Shown: piece by piece, positions 27,752-35,925 of the stretch | How positions within the stretch are numbered: the first letter of the stretch is position 1 | How the letters are laid out: each line of letters opens with the position of its first letter | Assembly (NCBI GenBank): GCA_013043965.1 | Contig: JABEVF010000030.1 | Coordinates: 1 to 59,205, forward strand | Source of the DNA: Gallionella sp. | GTDB taxonomy: Bacteria > Pseudomonadota > Gammaproteobacteria > Burkholderiales > Gallionellaceae | Length of the DNA: 59,205 bases | Direction of reading: 5' to 3' | Notes under the pieces: model-generated | The model's database searches: none | What the model was told of the DNA's origin: nothing | The model's input: only the letters and a program-made list of their open reading frames with translations | Made by a program: the position numbers and the translations under genes

Positions 27752-28142
27752 TCTCCAAATACTTTAAAATTTTGTAATCACTGAACCAAGTCATAATATG
27801 CTGTGGCAATTGGTTCGGGAATTCCGAGGGGCGCAACTGTAGCGTGTCGCATTCAGTTGAGCAAGATTTCTCAGAGTTTTCTTCATTGAGCCAAGTTAAC
27901 CCCGCATTGCAAAACGATATTTTTGTTTATGCACAAATTCTGTGGATAACTTTGTGGATAGTCGCTATGGTTAGTGTTTCAACATAATGTCAGATAAGGG
28001 TTTTCCTTAACTTGCTTAAATTTTGTTAAGCTATATTATTCATATAAAACAATTAGTTGTCGTAAGTTAAATTTTTATTTAGGGTGTGATGGCGAGCAAG
28101 CCTTGCTGTTATTGGATTTGTGGATTATTTAAGAATGTCAAT
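27752..28142. promoter_or_regulatory. AT-rich divergent intergenic region between exbB and xseA
   Basis: This 391-base gap separates divergent operons. It holds three DnaA-box-like nonamers at 27927-27961 and a strongly AT-rich stretch from about 27990 to 28080 (for example ttaaattttgttaagctat). It must contain the promoters of exbB and xseA. A short frame from 28086 reading into xseA is not supported as the start. No RNA gene is visible. Confidence 0.6.
27927..27961. promoter_or_regulatory. Cluster of three DnaA-box-like sequences
   Basis: TTATGCACA lies on the plus strand at 27927-27935 and matches TTATNCACA. TGTGGATAA at 27941-27949 is the exact reverse complement of TTATCCACA. TGTGGATAG at 27953-27961 differs from it by one base. 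The spacing is 14 and 12 bases between starts. An AT-rich stretch follows within about 30 bases. This could be a DnaA-regulated promoter, a titration site or part of an origin. Confidence 0.6.
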
Positions 28143-29492
28143 ATGTCTTTCGACCTAATTTACCAAGAAAAAAACCGTGTTTTGCGCGTCGCGGAACTTA
28201 ACCTTGCAATCAAACAGTTAATTGAAAACCATGTGCCGCTGATATGGGTGCGCGGCGAGATTTCCAATTTGGTGAAGGCTGCTTCCGGGCATTTTTATTT
28301 TTCGCTCAAGGACGAACAAGCGCAGGTGCGCTGTGTGATGTTTCGGCATAAGAATCAATTCATCGACCGGCCAGTCAGTAACGGTCAACTGGTGGAAGTG
28401 CTGGCTGTCGCGACGCTGTATGAACAGCGCGGTGACTTTCAGCTCACCGTGGAACAAATGCGTCCGGCGGGCTTGGGTTTGTTGTACGAACAATTCGAGC
28501 GACTGAAACAATCTTTGGCCGGAGAGGGTTTGTTCGCCGCCGGGCGCAGACGTCCGCTGCCGCGTTATCCCAAGCGCATCGGTATCATCACGTCGCCGCA
28601 AGCCGCAGCGTTGCGCGATGTGCTGACGACTTTGAAGTCACGCTTGCCGAGTGTGCCGGTGATCTTGTATCCGACACCGGTGCAAGGGCAGGGTAGCGCG
28701 GAGAAGATTGCGCAGGCTATTCATGTGGCTAATCAGCGTGCGGAATGCGATGTGCTGATCGTGTGCAGGGGCGGCGGCAGTATCGAAGATCTGTGGGCGT
28801 TCAATGAGGAAATCGTGGCGCGCGCCATCGCGGCCAGCGCACTACCCATTGTCAGTGGTGTGGGGCATGAGACCGATTTCACCATCGCTGATTTTGTCGC
28901 GGACGAACGTGCGCCGACGCCGACTGCCGCCGCACAACGCGTCGTACCGGATAGGCATACCTTGTTGACCGGTCTCGGCGACACCGCGCAGCATCTGCAA
29001 CGCGCGCTGCGTAACCGGCTGCAAAACGCCATGCAGACGCTGGATTATTTGCAGCGCCGGGTGATACACCCGGCGCAACAGTTACACCGCCAAGCGCGCG
29101 AACTCGGGCAATTGCGGCAGCGCATGCAACGCGCTTTCGCCTACCGCAAGCAGCATCAAAACTGGCAATGGCAATCCCTGTTGCAGCGATTGGCCGCCGC
29201 GAGTGCCGATTTCCCGCGCTTGCAAGAGCGGCATGCCCGTCTCGCGGAGCGACTTGCGCTGGCGATGCGCGCGATACACGGAAAACAGTCTGGACGCGTG
29301 GAGAATGCCGCTCAACATTTGATCTTGCTCGACCCGCAGCAAGTGTTGGCGCGCGGTTACAGCATGGTGCAGGACCGCAACGGTCGGGTGGTATCCGACG
29401 CGGGCCAGATAGAAGAGGGTGATCCATTGCGCATCACCTTTGCGCGGGGATGGGGGAAAGTCGAGTTGAAGGAGAAGGGGTATACCAGTTAA
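28143..29492 (+). CDS. xseA: Exodeoxyribonuclease VII large subunit
   Basis: A 449-residue protein, close to the 456 residues of E. coli XseA. It has an N-terminal OB-fold (VPLIWVRGEISNLVKAASGH, FYFSLKDEQAQVRCVMFRHK), the catalytic core (RRPLPRYPKRIGIITSPQAA, CDVLIVCRGGGSIEDLWAFN, PIVSGVGHETDFTIADFVAD, RAPTPTAAA) and a long coiled-coil region to residue about 400, ending with the QVLARGYSMV segment. It degrades single-stranded DNA together with the small subunit XseB, which is not in the window. I choose the ATG at 28143 because homology begins shortly after it; an in-frame ATG at 28086 would add 19 non-conserved residues. Confidence 0.94.
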   Translation: MSFDLIYQEKNRVLRVAELNLAIKQLIENHVPLIWVRGEISNLVKAASGHFYFSLKDEQAQVRCVMFRHKNQFIDRPVSNGQLVEVLAVATLYEQRGDFQLTVEQMRPAGLGLLYEQFERLKQSLAGEGLFAAGRRRPLPRYPKRIGIITSPQAAALRDVLTTLKSRLPSVPVILYPTPVQGQGSAEKIAQAIHVANQRAECDVLIVCRGGGSIEDLWAFNEEIVARAIAASALPIVSGVGHETDFTIADFVADERAPTPTAAAQRVVPDRHTLLTGLGDTAQHLQRALRNRLQNAMQTLDYLQRRVIHPAQQLHRQARELGQLRQRMQRAFAYRKQHQNWQWQSLLQRLAAASADFPRLQERHARLAERLALAMRAIHGKQSGRVENAAQHLILLDPQQVLARGYSMVQDRNGRVVSDAGQIEEGDPLRITFARGWGKVELKEKGYTS

Positions 29493-29687
29493 AATCCGCG
29501 CCCGTATTTCTCAAATTCCCAGGCGACACGCCAGAAATGAACGCATGAAACTTTGTCTGGCCTGTCCGCATACCTTATTTACTATCGGCATCGGCGAAAA
29601 TAACAAAAGCCACTGCTGCGATCGGGTGGCTGGGCGTCGCGGCGATTATCGGGTATTCGCAACGGCAATGCCGAGAAAGGCCGCCGC

Positions 29688-31334
29688 ATGAACGATAAAC
29701 TCACGACGAAGCAACTGTGGTGGCTGATCATTGTGGCTGCGGTCATTTGGTTCTCCAACCTCGAATATCGCACACTGGTCAAGCCCGATGAGGGCCGTTA
29801 TGCCGAGATCCCGCGCGAGATGGTGAAGAGCGGCGATTGGACCACGCCGCGTTTGAACGAGCTCAAATATTTCGAGAAACCGCCTTTGCAATATTGGGCA
29901 ACCGCAGTCGCCTATACCGTGTTCGGTGAGCATCAGTGGACTTCGCGTTTGTGGGCGGGTCTGACAGGCTTTGCGGGGATTCTTCTGGTGTGGTTCGCCG
30001 GGCTGCGTCTGTTCGGACGCGAGGCGGCTGACTATGCCGCGATGTTGCTGGGCAGCAGCTTGCTGTATGTGTTGATCGGGCACATCAACACGCTGGACAT
30101 GGGCGTGACGTTTTTCATCACGCTGGGAATATTTGCCTTGCTGCTGGGACAAAGCGAAACGGACGAGAAGAAACGGCGCAACTGGATGTTGCTGGCGTGG
30201 GCGGGTATGGCTCTGGCCGTGCTGAGCAAAGGCTTGATGGGTTTGATCCTGCCGGGCACGGCGGTGCTGATCTATTGCGCGTTGCAGCGCGATCTGACGG
30301 TGCTCAAACGCATGCACTGGCTACCGGGTTTGGCGGTATTTTTTCTGATTGTTACACCTTGGTTCTATCTGGTGATGAAAGCTAATCCGGAGTTCTTCGA
30401 GAAGTTTTTCATCTACGAGCACTACACGCGCTTCATCACCAAAGACCTGGGCCGTTACCAGCCCTGGTATTACTTCGTGCCTATCTTATTGTCCGGCGCG
30501 CTGCCCTGGACGGTGTTGATGTTCGATAGCGTGCTGCGCGCATGGCGCGATGGCGGGCGTGCCGATAAAGCCTTCAGCCCGGAACGCTTCCTGATGATAT
30601 GGGCGGTGTTCATCTATCTGTTCTTCTCGGTGTCCGGCTCCAAGTTGCCGTCGTATCTCTTGCCGATGTTTCCGGCTCTGGCGTTGCTGATGGGCCAGCG
30701 CATGGTGAAAATTCGCGGGCGCGTGCTGATGTGGCAGTTGGTGCCGGTGATTCCGGTGCTACTGGTGCTGATCGTCGCGGCGGCGAATATCGGGAGGTTC
30801 GCCGATACGCCATTACAAGCCGAACTCTATCCTCAATACGCGGTCTGGCTGATATCGGGCGTAAGCATTTTGTTGTCGGGCGTGTTGCTGGCGATCTGGC
30901 TGCTCAAGCGCGAACGAAAATTGACAGCGGTCGTGTTGCTGGCTTTCAGTACCTTGTTGTGCGCGCAGATTTCTTTGTCCGGCTACAACACCATCGCCAA
31001 TGAGCGTTCGGCCAAACATATTGCCGCCGCAATCAAAGATTACGTCAAACCCGACATCGTTTTTTATTCGGTGCTGGACTACGAGCAAACCCTGCCGTTC
31101 TATATCAAGCACACTTTCACGCTGGTTCAGTACGATGATGAGATGGGCTTTGGCATCAAGCAAGAGCCGCAAAAAGCCATCGCGACCCTGGCCGGATTCG
31201 CGCAAGCCTGGCGCAGCCAGTCGCAGGCCTTGGCCATCATGCCCGTGTATGCTTATCCGCTGGCACAACAACTGGGAATAGAGATGAATATCATCTATCG
31301 CGACACACAATACATCGTGGTGAAAAAGCCATGA
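29688..31334 (+). CDS. arnT: ArnT-like lipid A aminoarabinose transferase (PMT/GT83 family)
   Basis: A 548-residue inner-membrane glycosyltransferase with about 12 membrane helices and a C-terminal periplasmic part. The first periplasmic loop has the catalytic Asp/Glu region LVKPDEGRYAEIPREMVKSG, DWTTPRLNELKYFEKPPLQY, characteristic of ArnT, which moves L-Ara4N from undecaprenyl phosphate to lipid A phosphates. Because all other arn functions follow in order, ArnT is the best assignment for this family, which also contains other dolichol-phosphate-mannose-type transferases. GAGAAAGG lies 7-14 bases before the ATG. The 195-base gap before it contains a short weak frame only. Its stop overlaps the next gene (ATGA at 31331-31334). 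Confidence 0.87.
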   Translation: MNDKLTTKQLWWLIIVAAVIWFSNLEYRTLVKPDEGRYAEIPREMVKSGDWTTPRLNELKYFEKPPLQYWATAVAYTVFGEHQWTSRLWAGLTGFAGILLVWFAGLRLFGREAADYAAMLLGSSLLYVLIGHINTLDMGVTFFITLGIFALLLGQSETDEKKRRNWMLLAWAGMALAVLSKGLMGLILPGTAVLIYCALQRDLTVLKRMHWLPGLAVFFLIVTPWFYLVMKANPEFFEKFFIYEHYTRFITKDLGRYQPWYYFVPILLSGALPWTVLMFDSVLRAWRDGGRADKAFSPERFLMIWAVFIYLFFSVSGSKLPSYLLPMFPALALLMGQRMVKIRGRVLMWQLVPVIPVLLVLIVAAANIGRFADTPLQAELYPQYAVWLISGVSILLSGVLLAIWLLKRERKLTAVVLLAFSTLLCAQISLSGYNTIANERSAKHIAAAIKDYVKPDIVFYSVLDYEQTLPFYIKHTFTLVQYDDEMGFGIKQEPQKAIATLAGFAQAWRSQSQALAIMPVYAYPLAQQLGIEMNIIYRDTQYIVVKKP

Positions 31335-31702
31335 ACCTCGTCAGCTTCGGACTCATCTTTACCGGTGTGATGCTCAACGCCGCCGCGCAGATTCTGATGA
31401 AGGCGGGTACCAATTCGATAGGTCACTTTGAATTCAGTGCCGAGAATATCTTGCCGATAGGTTTGAGACTCGCGACCGAGTGGCACATCATCGTCGCGCT
31501 GTTTTGTTACGCGGTCAGTGTGGTGGTGTGGATCCTCGCCTTGTCGCGCGTTCCGGTGAGCATCGCTTTCCCCATGCTGTCGATGGCTTATGTGGTGAAC
31601 GCGATTGCGGCGTGGTATCTGCTGAACGAGGCTTTTAATCCTGTCAAGCTGGTGGGGATGGGTGTCATCATCCTCGGTGTCGTCATCATTTCGAGAGCTT
31701 AA
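31331..31702 (+). CDS. Small EamA/SMR-type transporter, probable L-Ara4N-lipid flippase (ArnE/ArnF-like)
   Basis: A 123-residue protein with four membrane helices (LVSFGLIFTGVMLNAAAQIL, WHIIVALFCYAVSVVVWILA, VPVSIAFPMLSMAYVVNAIA, LVGMGVIILGVVIISRA), matching the ArnE and ArnF flippase subunits of enterobacteria, which are 111 and 128 residues. Only one such gene is present here, so the flippase may be a homodimer. It overlaps arnT by four bases and ends directly before arnB. The inferred role is moving undecaprenyl-phosphate-L-Ara4N to the periplasmic face for ArnT. Confidence 0.8.
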   Translation: MNLVSFGLIFTGVMLNAAAQILMKAGTNSIGHFEFSAENILPIGLRLATEWHIIVALFCYAVSVVVWILALSRVPVSIAFPMLSMAYVVNAIAAWYLLNEAFNPVKLVGMGVIILGVVIISRA

Positions 31703-32830
31703 ATGAATAATACTTTTCTGCCTTTTTCCAAACCCACGATAGACGAAGCCACCATCGCTGCTGTCGCCGACGTGTTGCGTTCCGGTTGGATCACCAGCGG
31801 ACCCAAAGTGGCCGAGTTCGAGAAACAGCTGTCCGCCTATTTTGGCGACCGGCCGGTGCGCACTTTCAACTCCGGCACATGCACCATGGAGATCGCCTTG
31901 CGTATCGCGGGCATCGGTGCGGGCGACGAAGTCATCACCACGCCGATCTCCTGGGTCGCCACCGCCAACGTCATCCTCGAAGTCGGCGCGATTCCGGTGT
32001 TCGCCGACATCGACCCGGTCACGCGCAACATCGATCTGGACAAAGTGGAAGCCGCGATCACGCCGCGTACCCGCGCCATTATTCCCGTGTACCTGGCGGG
32101 CAAGCCTTTGGACATGGACAGGCTGTATGCGATCGCCGCCAAGCACAAGCTGCGGGTGATCGAAGATGCCGCGCAGGCGATAGGCTCGACCTGGAAGGGC
32201 AAGCCGATAGGCTCGTTCGGAGATTTCGTGTCGTTCAGTTTTCAGGCCAACAAGAACATCACCACTTCCGAGGGCGGCTGCCTGGTGTTGAATGACGACG
32301 CGGAAGCGGTGTCGGCGGAGAAATATCGGCTACAGGGTGTGTCGCGCAGCGGCTGGGACGGCATCGAAGTGGATGTGCTGGGCGGCAAATTCAACATGAC
32401 AGACATCGCCGCCGCGATCGGTCTGGGTCAGTTTTCGAAATTGAATGACATCACCGCGCAGCGACGCAAACTGGCGCGACATTATTTCGCGACGCTGGGC
32501 AAAGATTTCGAGAAGCAGACCGGTGCGCAACTGCCGCCTGCTGAGTTCGAAATGACCAACTGGCACTTGTTCCAGATCGTGCTGCCGGATCGCATCACCC
32601 GTCCCGAGTTCATGGAAAAAATGAAAGCGCACAACATCGGCATCGGCTTTCACTACGCTCCTATCCATCTGTTCAAACTGTATCGCGACCTCGGCTTCAA
32701 AGAGGGCATGTTCCCGGCTGCCGAGCGCGTCGGCAGGCAGATCGTTTCCTTGCCGATGTTCTATGCGATGACTGAGGCGGATGTGGACCGCGTGTGTGCC
32801 GCATTGGGTGATGTGCTAAAAACACAGTGA
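31703..32830 (+). CDS. arnB: UDP-4-amino-4-deoxy-L-arabinose aminotransferase (DegT/DnrJ family)
   Basis: A 375-residue PLP enzyme of the DegT/DnrJ/EryC1/StrS family, close to the 379-385 residues of ArnB. It shows the substrate-binding start LPFSKPTIDEATIAAVADVL, RSGWITSGPKVAEFE, the GDEVITTPISWVATANVILE region, LRVIEDAAQAIGSTWKGKPI, and SFSFQANKNITTSEGGCLVL, in which the Lys is the PLP attachment site. ArnB converts UDP-L-Ara4O to UDP-L-Ara4N using glutamate. It starts immediately after the flippase stop. Gene context (arnC and both halves of arnA) makes ArnB far more likely than other members of the family. Confidence 0.9.
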   Translation: MNNTFLPFSKPTIDEATIAAVADVLRSGWITSGPKVAEFEKQLSAYFGDRPVRTFNSGTCTMEIALRIAGIGAGDEVITTPISWVATANVILEVGAIPVFADIDPVTRNIDLDKVEAAITPRTRAIIPVYLAGKPLDMDRLYAIAAKHKLRVIEDAAQAIGSTWKGKPIGSFGDFVSFSFQANKNITTSEGGCLVLNDDAEAVSAEKYRLQGVSRSGWDGIEVDVLGGKFNMTDIAAAIGLGQFSKLNDITAQRRKLARHYFATLGKDFEKQTGAQLPPAEFEMTNWHLFQIVLPDRITRPEFMEKMKAHNIGIGFHYAPIHLFKLYRDLGFKEGMFPAAERVGRQIVSLPMFYAMTEADVDRVCAALGDVLKTQ

Positions 32831-32872
32831 ACGCATTGCTGCATCTTGCCGGCTATCTCGCTTCCGCTTGCT

Positions 32873-32900
32873 TTGGATTAATGCCCTTGTACGGTAGAAT
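32873..32900 (+). promoter_or_regulatory. Possible internal promoter before arnC
   Basis: TTGGAT (32873-32878) and TAGAAT (32895-32900), 16 bases apart, resemble a sigma-70 promoter in the 79-base arnB-arnC gap. The expected start of transcription would be only a few bases before the arnC ATG at 32910, and no Shine-Dalgarno is visible, suggesting a nearly leaderless mRNA. Confidence 0.4.
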
Positions 32901-32909
32901 GCCGCCGCT

Positions 32910-33848
32910 ATGAATACCGTACAACTTTCCGTCATCATCCCCGTCTATAACGAAGAACAAGGCTTGCAGGCCTTGTTCGATCGGCTCTATCCGGCTCTGG
33001 ATAAACTCGATATCAGCTATGAGATCGTTTTCATAAACGACGGTAGCCGTGACCGCTCGCCCGCTATTTTGCGCGAGCAATTCCAGAAGCGTCCCGATGC
33101 CACGCGTGTGATCCTGTTCAACGGAAATTTCGGTCAACACATGGCGATCATGGCGGGTTTTGAACATTGTCGTGGGCAGCGCATCGTCACGCTGGATGCG
33201 GATTTGCAGAACCCGCCGGAAGATACTGGCCTGCTGTTGGCGAAGATGGACGAGGGCCACGATTACGTCGGCTCTATCCGTCGTCAGCGCAGCGACAGCT
33301 GGTGGCGGCATGTTGCCTCGCGCGCCATGAACGGTCTGCGCGAAAAGATCACGCGCATCAAGATGACAGACCAGGGGTGCATGTTCCGCGCTTATGATCG
33401 CAACATCATCGACGCGATCAATAGTTGCAAAGAAGTCAGCACTTTTATTCCGGCACTGGCTTATAGCTTCGCACGCAATCCTGCCGAGGTGGTGGTCGGG
33501 CATGAAGAACGCGCGGCCGGCGAATCCAAGTATTCGATGTACAGCCTGATCCGTTTGAACTTCGATTTGATGACCAGTTTCTCGCTGATACCGTTGCAGA
33601 TGTTCTCTATGTTGGGAATGCTGATCTCGCTGTTCTCAGGCTTGTTCTTTGTGTTCCTGGTGGTGCGCCGTCTCGTGATCGGCCCCGAGGCGGAAGGCCT
33701 GTTCACGCTGTTCGCACTGATGTTCTTCCTGATCGGCATCACCTTGTTCGGCATCGGTCTGCTGGGCGAATATGTGGGACGTATCTACCAGCAAGTCAGG
33801 CATAGGCCGCGCTATTTGCTCGAAGCGATTCTGGAAAAATCCGCATGA
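32910..33848 (+). CDS. arnC: Undecaprenyl-phosphate 4-deoxy-4-formamido-L-arabinose transferase
   Basis: A 312-residue family 2 glycosyltransferase anchored in the inner membrane. The N-terminal domain begins LSVIIPVYNEEQGLQALFDR and contains the nucleotide-sugar DxD region ITLDADLQNPPEDTGLLLAK; two C-terminal membrane helices (residues about 230-260 and 265-295) end with GEYVGRIYQQVRHRPRYLLE, which is typical of ArnC. It transfers the formylated sugar from UDP to undecaprenyl phosphate. It overlaps the following formyltransferase by four bases (ATGA). Confidence 0.92.
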   Translation: MNTVQLSVIIPVYNEEQGLQALFDRLYPALDKLDISYEIVFINDGSRDRSPAILREQFQKRPDATRVILFNGNFGQHMAIMAGFEHCRGQRIVTLDADLQNPPEDTGLLLAKMDEGHDYVGSIRRQRSDSWWRHVASRAMNGLREKITRIKMTDQGCMFRAYDRNIIDAINSCKEVSTFIPALAYSFARNPAEVVVGHEERAAGESKYSMYSLIRLNFDLMTSFSLIPLQMFSMLGMLISLFSGLFFVFLVVRRLVIGPEAEGLFTLFALMFFLIGITLFGIGLLGEYVGRIYQQVRHRPRYLLEAILEKSA

Positions 33849-34765
33849 GTCGTGCCGTCGTCTTTGCCTATCATAATGTCGGCGTGCGTTGTCTGTCGGT
33901 GTTGCTGGCGCACGGTGTGGACGTGGCGCTGGTGGTCACGCATAGAGACAATCCCAAAGAGAACATCTGGTTCGATAGCGTGGCAGCTTTGGCCGCGCTG
34001 CATGGCATTCCGACCATCGCGCCGGACGATCCGAACGCGCCCGAGATCATCAAGCAGATACGTGCGTTACAGCCGGACTTTTTTTTCTCGTTCTACTATC
34101 GCGAGATGCTTAAAAAAGCGTTATTGGACATTCCTGCGCGGGGGGCGCTGAATATGCACGGATCGCTGTTGCCAAAATACCGTGGCCGGGTGCCGGTGAA
34201 CTGGGCGATAATTCGGGGTGAAACGGAGACCGGCTCGACCTTGCACTACATGACCGAGAAGCCGGACAACGGCGACATCGTGGCGCAGCAGGCCGTGCCG
34301 ATACTGCCCGACGACACCGCGCTGCAAGTCTTCCAGAAGGTGACCGTCGCCGCGGAGATGGCGTTAAATAGTTGTTTGCCGGACTTGCTGGCAGGGCGTG
34401 CACAGGCAGTGAAACAGGACCTGAGCAAGGGCGGGTATTTCGGCGGGCGCAAGGCGGAAGACGGGGTTATCGACTGGTCGCGGTCGGCACGCGACATCCA
34501 CAATCTGGTGCGCGCGGTGGCGCCGCCTTACCCGGGCGCGACGACGCATCTGATGGGCAAGACGATGCGCATCCTGCAAACGCTGCCGACGAAATGTTCC
34601 GCGTCCGGTGCGCCGACCAGCTTCTATGTCAAAGAAGGCAAAGCCTATGCGATTTGCGGGCAAGGCGTGTTGCAGATCGTGCGTTTTGAATGGGACGGTA
34701 TAGAGACGAGTGCGCAGGCGTTTGCCGCGCAGTATGGCACGCAAAATTTTGAATTTAATCGTTAA
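33845..34765 (+). CDS. UDP-L-Ara4N formyltransferase (ArnA N-terminal half as a separate protein)
   Basis: A 306-residue protein matching the formyltransferase domain of E. coli ArnA: AVVFAYHNVGVRCLSVLLAH at the start, MHGSLLPKYRGRVPVNWAII with the catalytic Asn-His pair just before and within it (LNMHGS), and TGSTLHYMTEKPDNGDIVAQ with the catalytic Asp. A C-terminal OB-like part follows (RSARDIHNLVRAVAPPYPGA). It uses 10-formyltetrahydrofolate to formylate UDP-L-Ara4N. In enterobacteria this domain is fused to the decarboxylase; here the stop at 34765 and the next start at 34775 make two proteins. Confidence 0.92.
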   Translation: MSRAVVFAYHNVGVRCLSVLLAHGVDVALVVTHRDNPKENIWFDSVAALAALHGIPTIAPDDPNAPEIIKQIRALQPDFFFSFYYREMLKKALLDIPARGALNMHGSLLPKYRGRVPVNWAIIRGETETGSTLHYMTEKPDNGDIVAQQAVPILPDDTALQVFQKVTVAAEMALNSCLPDLLAGRAQAVKQDLSKGGYFGGRKAEDGVIDWSRSARDIHNLVRAVAPPYPGATTHLMGKTMRILQTLPTKCSASGAPTSFYVKEGKAYAICGQGVLQIVRFEWDGIETSAQAFAAQYGTQNFEFNR

Positions 34766-34774
34766 GGAAAAACA

Positions 34775-35815
34775 ATGAAAAAAGTATTGATACTCGGCGT
34801 GAACGGCTTCATCGGCCACCATCTTTCCAACCGCATCCTCAATACCACCGATTGGGAGGTGTATGGCATGGACATGAGCACTGACCGCATCAGCGACCTG
34901 ATCGGCCATGAGCGTTTTCATTTCTTTGAAGGCGATATCACCATCAACAAAGAGTGGGTCGAGTACCACGTCAAAAAATGCGATGTGATCCTGCCGCTGG
35001 TGGCGATCGCCACGCCGTCCACCTATGTCAAGCAGCCGCTGCGCGTGTTCGAACTGGACTTCGAGGCTAATCTGCCCATCGTCCGCGCGGCGGTCAAGTA
35101 CGGCAAGCATCTGGTGTTCCCTTCCACTTCGGAAGTGTACGGCATGTGCCACGACGAGGAATTCGACCCGGAAGAGTCAGAATTGGTGTGCGGCCCGATC
35201 AACAAACCGCGCTGGATATATTCCTGCTCCAAGCAGTTGATGGATCGCGTGATCTGGGGGTACGGCATGGAAGGCTTGAACTTCACGCTGTTCCGCCCGT
35301 TCAACTGGATCGGCGCGGGTCTAGATTCCATCCATACGCCCAAAGAAGGCAGTTCGCGCGTGGTCACGCAATTCCTCGGCCACATCGTGCGCGGCGAGAA
35401 CATCAGTTTGGTGGATGGCGGCCAGCAAAAACGCGCGTTCACTTATATCGATGACGGTATCAGCGCGCTGACGAAGATCATCGAAAACAAGAACGGTATC
35501 GCCACCGGCAAGATATACAACATCGGCAACCCGACCAACAACTACGCGATCCGCGACCTGGCCGACATGATGCTGAAGCTGGCGAAGGAGTATGACGAAT
35601 ACAAGGTCTCCGCGCAAAAAGTGAAGATCGTCGAAACGACTTCCGCAGCCTATTACGGCAAAGGTTATCAGGACGTGCAGAACCGTGTGCCCAAGATCAC
35701 CAACACGTGCGAAGAGCTGGGCTGGAAGCCGACCGTTAATATGGCCGATACTTTGCGCAATATCTTCGATGCCTATCGCGGTCAGGTCGCGGAAGCACGC
35801 AAACTGGTGGACTAA
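34775..35815 (+). CDS. UDP-glucuronate oxidative decarboxylase (ArnA C-terminal half as a separate protein)
   Basis: A 346-residue short-chain dehydrogenase/epimerase-type protein corresponding to the C-terminal half of ArnA. It has the NAD-binding motif LGVNGFIGHHLSNRILNTTD, the VFPSTSEVYGM strand, and the YxxxK catalytic pair in YSCSKQLMDRVIWGYGMEGL. Further family signatures are NFTLFRPFNWIGAGLDSI and the sugar-binding RAFTYIDDGI. It converts UDP-glucuronate to UDP-4-keto-pentose with NAD+. A clear AAGGAAAAAC ribosome site precedes the ATG, nine bases after the formyltransferase stop. The UDP-glucose dehydrogenase that makes the substrate is not in this window. Confidence 0.92.
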   Translation: MKKVLILGVNGFIGHHLSNRILNTTDWEVYGMDMSTDRISDLIGHERFHFFEGDITINKEWVEYHVKKCDVILPLVAIATPSTYVKQPLRVFELDFEANLPIVRAAVKYGKHLVFPSTSEVYGMCHDEEFDPEESELVCGPINKPRWIYSCSKQLMDRVIWGYGMEGLNFTLFRPFNWIGAGLDSIHTPKEGSSRVVTQFLGHIVRGENISLVDGGQQKRAFTYIDDGISALTKIIENKNGIATGKIYNIGNPTNNYAIRDLADMMLKLAKEYDEYKVSAQKVKIVETTSAAYYGKGYQDVQNRVPKITNTCEELGWKPTVNMADTLRNIFDAYRGQVAEARKLVD

Positions 35816-35838
35816 AAACAGCGGGATAGAAGATCGGG

Positions 35839-35896
35839 GAGCGGGGATTGAGATAAAGGCGGAGCGGTGGTTCCCCCTCAATACCCGCTCTTTTTT
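35839..35896 (+). terminator. Intrinsic-terminator-like hairpin between the ArnA decarboxylase gene and arnD
   Basis: gagcggggattgag (35839-35852) pairs with ctcaatacccgctc (35877-35890) with one mismatch around a 24-base loop, and six T bases follow. It lies 24 bases after the decarboxylase stop and 30 before the arnD start. It may reduce readthrough into arnD or be a degenerate repeat. Confidence 0.65.
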
Positions 35897-35925
35897 CAAT
35901 CGTCAAGCCCCAATCCGGATTCCAT

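Noticed and set aside
27752-28142. Chromosomal replication origin oriC
   Set aside because: DnaA-box-like sequences and AT-richness are real, but dnaA, dnaN, gyrB or rpmH are missing and three boxes are fewer than usual; kept only as a finding.
29545-29691. 48-codon frame before arnT starting MKLCLACPHT and overlapping arnT by ATGA
   Set aside because: No ribosome site, no recognisable domain and no hydrophobic or signal pattern; too weak to call a gene.
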